Positions 57,207 to 64,000 of a stretch of DNA of 64,000 bases are shown here, piece after piece. This stretch comes from Cloacimonetes bacterium UBA6097 (lineage in GTDB: Bacteria > Cloacimonadota > Cloacimonadia > Cloacimonadales > Cloacimonadaceae). Position 1 is the stretch's first letter. Every line of letters begins with the position of its first letter. Made by a program: the position numbers and the translations under genes. The DNA lies in NCBI GenBank assembly GCA_002435865.1, contig DIWV01000002.1, forward strand, positions 38,180-102,179, in the 5' to 3' direction. The notes under the pieces were generated by a model that saw only the letters and a list, made by a program, of their open reading frames with translations, was not told the DNA's origin and did not search any database.

Positions 57207-58328
57207 ATGAAACTAAAAAGTATTGCTAAATGGTTCTTAGCCATAATGCTTATTACACCTGCAGTTATTAATGCGCTGCCTGTTAAGGTTAGCGGAGAAA
57301 TGTGGAATCGTTGGACAAATGAACAGATTAAAGCTGCTGATGGTAAAGACAAAACATCAAAGAATTATATGTCTCTGGAAAGAGGTTATTTTGGCTTAGA
57401 GACAAACTTCACCCCCAACACCAAAGGACGTTTTACCATTGATATGTTTTCCAGTGAAGGTGAAACAGATGGTGCTGGTTTGAAACTTAAATATGGATAT
57501 GTAGATTTTGCTAATCTTGTACCTGTTTCGGATATGAATTTAACAGCAGGATTGCAGAAAGTATATTTCGGAACTCTCTATGACTGGAATTATACCATAA
57601 TAGGTAAAGCTCCTGCCGATGAATACAAAGTAGCCAATTCATCAGATTATGGTATTTCCCTGAATGGATATTTGCCTAATGGTTTTGGTGAATATGCTTT
57701 GGGAGCTTACAACGGAGAAGGTTATAAGAAAGTAGGTTCTGCTTTGGCTGATAATACAAATATGGCTTATCTTGCTAATATGAGAATTACTCCAATTGCA
57801 GGACTTACCCTTGGTGGTTCTTATATGGCGAATTCAGTAAAAAGAGAAAAGGCTTTGGCAGATGATGCTCCTGTTGCTGCTTATGAAGAACAAGGCCTGA
57901 TGGATGGGGTACTGAGACTGAACTATAGCATTGTAGATTTTTGGGGTGAATATATTTCCAAAGATATGTCTTTCCCTAATGCTGATGATAAAGATTATAC
58001 TGCATCAGGTTTTATGATTATGCCCATAATATCTCTTAGCTCAATTATTGAAAAAGATATCCAGGTTCTGTTCAGATATGACAATTGGGATGAGAGTGAC
58101 AACCCCTCAGATACAGCAAAATATTTACTAAATGCAACCACTGTGGGTGTTAATTATAACTTCCTTCATGATGATTCAAATGTTCCCGCTATGCAGCTTC
58201 AGTTAAATTATGCAATGAAGAAATACGATGAAGATAAATCTGCTGCTTCTTATGCCGATGGTGCAAAAGACATAAACCAAATTATGCTTCAACTGAAGTG
58301 GCGTTTTGCCGGCACTATCAGTAACTAA
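57207..58328 (+). CDS. Outer-membrane porin, probably phosphate-regulated
   Basis: 373 residues with an AAAGGAG site. A signal peptide (WFLAIMLITPAVINA) is followed by alternating beta strands with many Tyr and Gly residues (GLKLKYGYVDFANL, NLTAGLQKVYFGTLYDW, YALGAYNGEGYKKVG, DIQVLFRYDNWDE). The last strand is MLQLKWRFAGTISN, without the usual terminal Phe. It is the first gene after the Pho box and precedes pstS, so it is probably the outer-membrane route for phosphate or organophosphate. Confidence 0.82.
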   Translation: MKLKSIAKWFLAIMLITPAVINALPVKVSGEMWNRWTNEQIKAADGKDKTSKNYMSLERGYFGLETNFTPNTKGRFTIDMFSSEGETDGAGLKLKYGYVDFANLVPVSDMNLTAGLQKVYFGTLYDWNYTIIGKAPADEYKVANSSDYGISLNGYLPNGFGEYALGAYNGEGYKKVGSALADNTNMAYLANMRITPIAGLTLGGSYMANSVKREKALADDAPVAAYEEQGLMDGVLRLNYSIVDFWGEYISKDMSFPNADDKDYTASGFMIMPIISLSSIIEKDIQVLFRYDNWDESDNPSDTAKYLLNATTVGVNYNFLHDDSNVPAMQLQLNYAMKKYDEDKSAASYADGAKDINQIMLQLKWRFAGTISN

Positions 58329-58351
58329 TTCATTACAAAGGAGAATATATT

Positions 58352-59161
58352 ATGAAATACACTTTAATAATCTTAAGCTTAATCCTGATTGCAACCAGTC
58401 CCTTAATAGCTGCAAAAAAGAATCAGCTCACTCTAACCGGTTCAACCACGGTGCTTCCAATTGCCCAGGCTGCTGCTGAAGCTTTTATGGATAAGTATGA
58501 TGTTAATGTATCAGTACGTGGCGGCGGATCAGGTGTTGGTGTTGCTGCATTGATGAACAAAACTGTTGACATTGCCAATTCCTCACGTCCTATGAAAGCT
58601 AAAGAAATAACCATTGCCAAGTCCTCAGGTGTAAATCCCACAGCTTATGCTATTGCGAATGATGGTATAACTATTGTGGTTAATACAAAAAACACTGTTA
58701 AAAATTTAACCATAAAAGACCTTAAGGGTATTTATACAGGTAAAATCACTAACTGGAACCAGATTGGTGGTCTCAATATGCCAATAACTGTAATCTCCAG
58801 AGATGTTTCGTCAGGAACTTTTGAAGTATTTAATGAAAAAGTGCTTTCCGGTTCAAAGGTTATTGATTCAGCTATGATGTTAGCTTCCAATAATGCAGTT
58901 GCTTCTACAGTTGGCGATACCCCCGGTGCGATCGGGTATATCGGATTAGGTTATGTTACAGAAAAGACAAAAATAGTAAATGTAGAAAACTGTATCCCAT
59001 CAATCCAAACCATTAAATCCGGTGAATACAAGCTTTCACGTAAGCTCTACATGTACACCAACGGTCCTGCTAAAGGAAATACTGCAGGATATTTGAATTT
59101 TATATTCTCTCCTGAAGGACAAAAAATAGTAGAAGAGCAAGGATTTATATCAGTAAAGTAA
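58352..59161 (+). CDS. pstS: Phosphate-binding protein PstS
   Basis: 269 residues, the short class of PstS. A signal peptide (LIILSLILIATSPLIA) is cleaved before a type-2 binding fold. The phosphate site residues are visible in LTGSTTVLPIAQA, VRGGGSGVGVAAL and SRDVSSGTFEVF. The tail (GYLNFIFSPEGQKIVEEQGF) is typical. An AAAGGAG site precedes it. A hairpin before pstC may lower expression of the downstream genes relative to pstS. Confidence 0.95.
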   Translation: MKYTLIILSLILIATSPLIAAKKNQLTLTGSTTVLPIAQAAAEAFMDKYDVNVSVRGGGSGVGVAALMNKTVDIANSSRPMKAKEITIAKSSGVNPTAYAIANDGITIVVNTKNTVKNLTIKDLKGIYTGKITNWNQIGGLNMPITVISRDVSSGTFEVFNEKVLSGSKVIDSAMMLASNNAVASTVGDTPGAIGYIGLGYVTEKTKIVNVENCIPSIQTIKSGEYKLSRKLYMYTNGPAKGNTAGYLNFIFSPEGQKIVEEQGFISVK

Positions 59162-59200
59162 TTCTTCCCAATCTCATCGTTATACCTCCTTTCTATCGTT

Positions 59201-59237
59201 GGGTAGGGTGGGTTTAAACCTCCCCCCTACCCTTTTT
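59201..59237 (+). terminator. Hairpin with T-run between pstS and pstC
   Basis: GGGTAGGG pairs perfectly with CCCTACCC (59201-59208 and 59225-59232), with partial pairing inside, and five T residues follow. It may act as a leaky terminator or an mRNA-stabilising 3' end for pstS. Confidence 0.75.
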
Positions 59238-59269
59238 GAGCATTAATTTATCTGATAGGAAATATTGTT

Positions 59270-60139
59270 ATGAATACTTATAAAGAAAAAGCCTTTCGTG
59301 CTTTGACATATATAGCATCCCTGTTCGTTATATTATTCCTTTTTGGAATAATATTCAGCATTTTCAAGGAAGGATTACCACTCTTTAAGCAAGTCAATAT
59401 TAAGGATTTTCTCTTGGGTTCTGCCTGGTATCCAACTATGGCAACACCGGAATTTGGAATCTGGACTTTGATAATAGGCTCGTTATATGTGACTTTAGGA
59501 GCATTGATTATTGCAATCCCCCTTGGACTTGGCACTGCTATCTATATTTCTGAAGTTGCCGGTCAACGCATGAAGGAAATCTCAAAGCCGGTAATAGAGC
59601 TACTTGCAGGCATACCATCTGTTATATACGGATTGTTCGGCATGGCATTCCTGGCACCGGCTATTCGTCAGTGGTTTGGTTTACAGGTTGGTCTGAATGT
59701 TTTTACAGCTTCAATTATCCTTGGTATAATGGTGGTTCCAATTATCGCCAGTATGTCGGAAGATGCGCTTAGCACTGTGCCAAAAGCTTTAAGAGAAGCT
59801 TCTTCAGCTTTAGGTGCAACCCACTGGGAAACAATCTGCAAAGTTGTTGTTCCGGCAGCAAAAAGGGGAATCATTGGCAGCATATTATTGGGTTTTGGCA
59901 GAGCAGTTGGCGAAACAATGGTTGTACTTATGGTTGCAGGTGGATCTGCCCGTATCCCACATAGCATTTTTGAATCAGTAAGACCTATGACTTCATCAAT
60001 CGCTGCAGAAATGGGTGAAACTGTGGTTGGAGATTTACATTATGCAGCTCTCTTTGCTATTGCAATTGTGCTTTTCATGATTACTTTTCTTACAAATCTG
60101 GTAACTGAACTGGTTTTCCTTAAACGGAGCGCACGATGA
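59270..60139 (+). CDS. pstC: Phosphate ABC transporter permease PstC
   Basis: 289 residues with six hydrophobic segments. PstC patterns include PLGLGTAIYISEVA, KPVIELLAGIPSVIYGLFGM, the EAA loop ALREASSALGATHWETICKVV, and GRAVGETMVVLMVAGG. It forms the inner-membrane channel with PstA. Its end overlaps the start of pstA by 4 bases (ATGA). Confidence 0.96.
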   Translation: MNTYKEKAFRALTYIASLFVILFLFGIIFSIFKEGLPLFKQVNIKDFLLGSAWYPTMATPEFGIWTLIIGSLYVTLGALIIAIPLGLGTAIYISEVAGQRMKEISKPVIELLAGIPSVIYGLFGMAFLAPAIRQWFGLQVGLNVFTASIILGIMVVPIIASMSEDALSTVPKALREASSALGATHWETICKVVVPAAKRGIIGSILLGFGRAVGETMVVLMVAGGSARIPHSIFESVRPMTSSIAAEMGETVVGDLHYAALFAIAIVLFMITFLTNLVTELVFLKRSAR

Positions 60140-60990
60140 ACATAAGAAAGATTAAACACTATATCGGGATTAATCTTCTACGTTTATGTTTGCTGATAAC
60201 TGTATCGTTTTTAATTCTCTTTTTATACAGGATTTTTTCTAAAGGATTCGGCGTTATAAGTCTATCTTTCCTGACTCAGGCGCCAAAAAACAGTATGACA
60301 GCTGGTGGAATCTATCCTGCCATAATCGGTACTTTCTGGCTGACTATGATTTCCATCGGCATTGCTTTTCCTTTGGGAGTGATGACTGCTATATATTTAA
60401 CCAGTTATGGAAAACCTGTATGGTTTGTACGCACAATAAGGATTGCAATCAATACTCTTGCAGGTGTTCCCAGTGTTATCTACGGTTTATTTGGAATGGC
60501 TGTTTTTGTTATCTGGCTGCAGTTTGATGTTTCAATTTTATCAGGTGGACTGACTTTGGCAGTATTGGCATTACCAATGATAATTAACGCTTCAGAAGAA
60601 GCTCTGCGAAGTGTTCCTGTTGATTTCAGGGATGCCTCTCTGGCTTTGGGAGCTACACAAAGACAAACTATCATGCGGGTTCTGATACCAACAGCACTGC
60701 CAAATATATTAACAGGGACAATCATCAGTATTGGCAGGGTTGCGGGTGAAACTGCACCTATTATGTTTACTGCTGCCACTTTTTATACACGTAAATTACC
60801 AAATAGTGTTTTTGATGAAGTTATGGCATTGCCATATCATATATATGCATTAATGACGGAAGGGACTAAGGCAGAATCCCAGGTCCCAATAGCTTATGGA
60901 ACCGCAGTAGTATTATTGATGCTGGTTTTGTGCATCAGCGGTTCTGCAATAATAATCAGATATCAAATCAGGAAAAAGAGAAAATGGTAA
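60136..60990 (+). CDS. pstA: Phosphate ABC transporter permease PstA
   Basis: 284 residues. Hydrophobic segments alternate with PstA-type motifs: LGVMTAIYLTSYG, INTLAGVPSVIYGLFGMAVF, the EAA loop DFRDASLALGATQRQTIMRVL and GRVAGETAPIMFTAATF. It overlaps pstC at its start and pstB at its end (ATGGTAA), so the three are translationally coupled. Confidence 0.96.
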   Translation: MNIRKIKHYIGINLLRLCLLITVSFLILFLYRIFSKGFGVISLSFLTQAPKNSMTAGGIYPAIIGTFWLTMISIGIAFPLGVMTAIYLTSYGKPVWFVRTIRIAINTLAGVPSVIYGLFGMAVFVIWLQFDVSILSGGLTLAVLALPMIINASEEALRSVPVDFRDASLALGATQRQTIMRVLIPTALPNILTGTIISIGRVAGETAPIMFTAATFYTRKLPNSVFDEVMALPYHIYALMTEGTKAESQVPIAYGTAVVLLMLVLCISGSAIIIRYQIRKKRKW

Positions 60991-61742
60991 ATAATCAGAT
61001 TCAGACATTAAATTTAAATCTCTGGTTTGGAAAGAACCAGGTGCTTCATGATGTAGGTTTTGGGGTAAAGGAAAAGAAAGTTACAGCTGTTATTGGTCCC
61101 AGCGGATGTGGTAAATCAACTCTGTTAAGGACATTTAATCGCATGAATGATTTAATCCTTGATACAAAGATTACCGGCAAAGTGCTTTTGGACGGAGAGA
61201 ATATTTATCACAGTAAATCGGATGTTACTTCTCTCAGGACAAGGGTAGGAATGGTCTTCCAAAAACCCAATCCGTTCCCTAAGTCAATCTATAACAATGT
61301 TGCCTTCGGTTTAGTTGTGCAGGGCAAGTATAAAAAAGCTGAAATTCAGGAAAGAGTGGAGAAGAGTTTGCGGGATGCATGGATTTGGGATGAGGTAAAA
61401 GACCGTCTGCATGACTCTGCCATGTCGTTATCAGGTGGGCAGCAGCAAAGGCTTTGTATAGCCAGGGCTCTGGCAAACAATCCTGAAGTATTGCTGTTGG
61501 ATGAACCTACTTCAGCTTTGGATCCGCAGGCAACTGCAAAGATAGAAGAGCTTTGCCTGGAACTAAAAAATAAGGTGGCAATTCTTATAGTGACGCATAA
61601 TATTGCACAAGCAGGTCGTATCTCTGATTTTGTAGCTTTTATGTATCTGGGAGAATTGGTTGAATACGGGGAAACTAACAAAGTTTTTACTGTGCCACAG
61701 GATAAAAGAACAGAAGCATACCTTACGGGTGTATTCGGATAA
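60984..61742 (+). CDS. pstB: Phosphate ABC transporter ATPase PstB
   Basis: 252 residues from the ATG at 60984, which overlaps the pstA stop and lies close to an AGGAAA-type site. A farther start at 60930 would read inside pstA. Walker A is IGPSGCGKSTLLR, the signature is LSGGQQQRLCIARAL, and Walker B is VLLLDEPTSALDP. The PstB-specific NRMNDL and GMVFQKPNPFPKSIYNNV blocks are present. It powers import and, by its state, informs PhoR through PhoU. Confidence 0.97.
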   Translation: MVNNQIQTLNLNLWFGKNQVLHDVGFGVKEKKVTAVIGPSGCGKSTLLRTFNRMNDLILDTKITGKVLLDGENIYHSKSDVTSLRTRVGMVFQKPNPFPKSIYNNVAFGLVVQGKYKKAEIQERVEKSLRDAWIWDEVKDRLHDSAMSLSGGQQQRLCIARALANNPEVLLLDEPTSALDPQATAKIEELCLELKNKVAILIVTHNIAQAGRISDFVAFMYLGELVEYGETNKVFTVPQDKRTEAYLTGVFG

Positions 61743-61751
61743 GGAGAATAG

Positions 61752-62420
61752 ATGTTATTACAAAAGATTACTGATTTAAAGAAGAAAATTATGGAAATGG
61801 CTGCATTAGTGGAAAAAATGGTGGCTTATTCCTTTGAGGGTATCGAAACAGGCAATATTAAATATAATGAAGTCATGGAATACGAACAGAGGGTCAATCA
61901 ACTGGAAATGGAAATTGAAGACAACTGCATCATGCTTATGGCTCTTCACCATCCCGAAGCAAAAGACCTGCGTGTTATCCTGATGATATACAAAATAAAT
62001 AACGATTTGGAACGATTGGGCGACCAGGCTGTAAATATAGCTGAAAGTGTTAATGTAGTAGCAGGAAACCCTCACAGTAACGATATACCGGAACTGAACA
62101 GCATGATGGATGTTACGCTTAAAATGCTTAGGCAAAGTATCATAGCTTATACTAATGAAGATGTTGAGAATGCCCGGCTGGTCTGCAGACAGGATGAAAT
62201 CGTGGACAGCTACAACAGGCGCATTACCAATCAACTGATTATTTTAATGAAAGATAATCCTTTGCAGATAGAATCTTATCTTCACCTGCTCAGAATTTCC
62301 AAAAACCTGGAACGTATTGCCGACCTCAGTACCAACATTGGTGAAAACACTATTTATTTAGTTCAGGGCAGAGTTATTAAACACCACATGGAAGATAACT
62401 CTGATGAAAAGGAGTCCTGA
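61752..62420 (+). CDS. phoU: Phosphate transport regulator PhoU
   Basis: 222 residues, all helical, with two PhoU three-helix repeats. The metal-site motifs ENDL-type appear as INNDLERLGDQAVNIAE and SKNLERIADLSTNIGE. It connects the Pst transporter with the PhoR kinase and represses the regulon in high phosphate. Its TGA overlaps the next ATG (TGATG). Confidence 0.96.
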   Translation: MLLQKITDLKKKIMEMAALVEKMVAYSFEGIETGNIKYNEVMEYEQRVNQLEMEIEDNCIMLMALHHPEAKDLRVILMIYKINNDLERLGDQAVNIAESVNVVAGNPHSNDIPELNSMMDVTLKMLRQSIIAYTNEDVENARLVCRQDEIVDSYNRRITNQLIILMKDNPLQIESYLHLLRISKNLERIADLSTNIGENTIYLVQGRVIKHHMEDNSDEKES

Positions 62421-62854
62421 TGCTGAAAGTTCTCTTCGTTTGTGTTCACAACTCTGCACGAAGCCAAATGGCTGAGGAATTGCTCCGTCTTAAATCCAAC
62501 GGTAAAATACAGGTTGAAAGTGCGGGACTGGAACCCGGAAGTTTAAATCCCTTTGTAATAAAAGCTTTGAGAACTATTGGTGTTGATATTACAGGCAAAG
62601 AGACTAAAAGTGTCTTTGATTTATACAAAAGCGGTGCCAGGTTTCATTATGTTGTAACAGTCTGTGACGAAAGTAATAGTGAACGCTGCCCCATCTTTCC
62701 CGGAGCTTTGCAATATCTGCATTGGAGTTTTACAGATCCGTCTTCTTTTACCGGTTCTGATGAGCAGAAGCTGGAACAGACCTGTTCTGTAATGCAGCAG
62801 ATTGAAGCAAATGTAAATGAATTCCTGGATAAAATAATTAATGTCGGAGAATAA
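62420..62854 (+). CDS. arsC: ArsC-like arsenate reductase (LMW phosphatase fold)
   Basis: 144 residues. The P-loop CVHNSARS (CX5R) is at residues 8-15. The later Cys pair in VTVCDESNSERCPIFPG corresponds to the Cys82/Cys89 redox pair of thioredoxin-coupled arsenate reductases, with 7 residues between them (6 in the Staphylococcus enzyme). It is translationally coupled to phoU. Placement in a phosphate operon makes sense because arsenate enters through phosphate transporters. A tyrosine phosphatase role cannot be excluded, but the extra Cys pair argues for arsenate. Confidence 0.88.
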   Translation: MLKVLFVCVHNSARSQMAEELLRLKSNGKIQVESAGLEPGSLNPFVIKALRTIGVDITGKETKSVFDLYKSGARFHYVVTVCDESNSERCPIFPGALQYLHWSFTDPSSFTGSDEQKLEQTCSVMQQIEANVNEFLDKIINVGE

Positions 62855-62940
62855 TAGTAAACTGGAAATTCGATACACGATTTTCTGAAATCAATTGACA
62901 TCAAAGCCATTCGTCCACAGTGTATTTTCCTGAGGATGTA

Positions 62941-63891
62941 ATGGTTTTAACTGTTTTATATTTAAGTATTGGATTTGCTCTGTTAATTTTCGGAGCTGAC
63001 TTATTGGTTAGGGGTGCAAGTTCCCTTGCCAAGCGGTTTAACGTTCCTGAAATTGTTATAGGGCTGACCATTGTAGCGTTCGGAACCTCCACTCCGGAAA
63101 TGATTGTTAATATCATAGCTGCTCTTAAGGGAGCTGCGGATATCTCGTTTGGCAACATCATCGGTAGCAATAATTTTAACATCCTCATCATACTTGGTAT
63201 CAGTTCCCTGATATTTCCCCTCGAAGCAAAGAGCAATACTGCCTGGAAAGAAGTACCGTTTGCCCTGCTGTCTGCTGTGGTTTTACTGTTTTTAGTCAAT
63301 GACAGATGGCTCAACATTGACTCTGTAAATATCCTCACCAGATGGGACGGCATCATTTTACTGATTCTGTTCTCTATGTTTCTTGTGTATGTGTTTAAAC
63401 TTATGAGTAGTGACTTTACTAATGATTCAGACACAAAAATCTACCGGCTGTTTACAACCATCGGATTTATTATTGTTGGGCTTGCAGGACTTATCCTGGG
63501 TGGAAATTTTGTAGTTAAAAATGCTGTAGTTATAGCTCAGCAGATTGGTATAAGTGAAAGGATAATAGGTCTGACTATTGTTGCAGCAGGCACTTCCCTG
63601 CCGGAACTGGCTACCAGTGTTGTGGCAGCTATAAAGAAACATCCTGACATAGCATTGGGCAACGTTGTCGGCTCTAATATCTTCAATATCCTGTTGATTT
63701 TAGGAATCACAGCTATTATCAATCCGACTTCATATCAAACAGCTTTTAATCAGGATTTGTATCTGATGATTTTTTCCACTGTTTTGCTGTTCGTTTTACT
63801 GTTCGTCCCCAAAAAGCATAAACTGGACAGGTATGAGGGAGCAATCTTCCTATTGATGTTTGTTGCTTATGCCGTCTTCTTTTTAAAGTAA
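62941..63891 (+). CDS. CaCA-family sodium/calcium exchanger (YrbG type)
   Basis: 316 residues from the ATG at 62941, with GAGG 5 bases upstream; a GTG at 62920 lacks a site. About ten membrane segments are visible. The two inverted alpha repeats are VIGLTIVAFGTSTPEMIVNI with GNIIGSNNFNILIILG, and IIGLTIVAAGTSLPELATSV with GNVVGSNIFNILLILG. These hold the Glu and Ser/Asn residues that bind Ca2+ and Na+. It follows the pst operon by 86 bases and may have its own promoter. Confidence 0.93.
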   Translation: MVLTVLYLSIGFALLIFGADLLVRGASSLAKRFNVPEIVIGLTIVAFGTSTPEMIVNIIAALKGAADISFGNIIGSNNFNILIILGISSLIFPLEAKSNTAWKEVPFALLSAVVLLFLVNDRWLNIDSVNILTRWDGIILLILFSMFLVYVFKLMSSDFTNDSDTKIYRLFTTIGFIIVGLAGLILGGNFVVKNAVVIAQQIGISERIIGLTIVAAGTSLPELATSVVAAIKKHPDIALGNVVGSNIFNILLILGITAIINPTSYQTAFNQDLYLMIFSTVLLFVLLFVPKKHKLDRYEGAIFLLMFVAYAVFFLK

Positions 63892-63981
63892 TCACTTTAA
63901 ATACAATAATTTACGCATTTCAATAAACCCTATACCCCGATAATATTTCTCAAATCTCTCTTACTTATCTCTTAAATGCAA

Positions 63982-64000
63982 TACGGTAGCATTACGGTAG
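63982..64000. repeat. Start of an 11-nt tandem array at the window end
   Basis: TACGGTAGCAT (63982-63992) is followed by TACGGTAG (63993-64000), the next unit cut by the window edge. The 11-base period matches the other arrays. Confidence 0.65.

Overview
The window is an AT-rich chromosomal stretch from an anaerobic, didermic bacterium. Three secreted proteins end in T9SS-type C-terminal tails. Two GWxTD-domain proteins follow dnaE, a TolQ/TolR/TonB-like module sits behind a giant TPR protein, and an NAD-linked [FeFe] hydrogenase operon opens the window. This mix points to the FCB superphylum, and Cloacimonadota (Candidatus Cloacimonas relatives) is my best guess. That placement is inference; there is no rRNA in the window.

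Layout. 1-9.7 kb (+): a hydrogenase operon. It starts with the tail of an ATP-binding regulator, a sensory-type [FeFe] hydrogenase-like protein, DRTGG and PHP proteins, a NuoE-like subunit, a second HATPase and a cysteine-free ferredoxin-fold protein. It ends with two NuoF-like flavoproteins around a second NuoE, and the catalytic HydA. 10-14.2 kb: a secreted fibronectin-III protein and three hypothetical genes, with 11-nt repeat arrays between them. 14.2-16.8 kb (+): a two-part radical SAM protein with no standard start codon and an in-frame dispersed-repeat insertion. 26.9-16.8 kb (-): one long unidirectional run of tRNA-Leu, tig, clpP, clpX, an endonuclease Q-like gene, pepP, coaD, dnaB, an MlaE-type permease, a ThiB-like lipoprotein and trmL. 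27-30.4 kb (-): a T9SS-tail protein, a 1.1-kb gene-free island full of hairpin repeats, and an OmpA/BACON protein. 30.6-37.7 kb (+): a zinc peptidase, a Mut7-C protein, dnaE and two GWxTD proteins, with yraN convergent. 38.2-49.1 kb (+): an outer-membrane barrel, a 2092-residue TPR protein, a 90-residue exported protein, a TolQ-like protein, two TolR/ExbD-like proteins and an AgmX/TonB-like protein. priA follows. 51.5-52.6 kb: a dense cluster of dispersed repeats without genes. 52.6-57 kb (-): a repeat-rich T9SS-tail protein, a DUF1292-like protein, a small sigma factor, and the sensor and regulator PhoR/PhoB. 57.2-62.9 kb (+): a porin with a clear four-repeat Pho box, pstS, pstC, pstA, pstB, phoU and an ArsC-like gene. 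A cation/Ca2+ exchanger closes the window.

The genes suggest a fermentative or syntrophic life: H2 production or oxidation coupled to NAD(H) and ferredoxin, with local H2/redox sensing. They also suggest phosphate limitation control by PhoRB acting on a TTAACA-type Pho box, and an energised trans-envelope machine (TPR plus TolQRR plus TonB-like) whose task is unknown. The machine at 39.3-49.1 kb and the sensory half of the hydrogenase operon are the best candidates for new biology. The intergenic DNA is also unusual. It holds hairpin families with compensatory base changes and several unrelated tandem arrays that share an 11-nt period.
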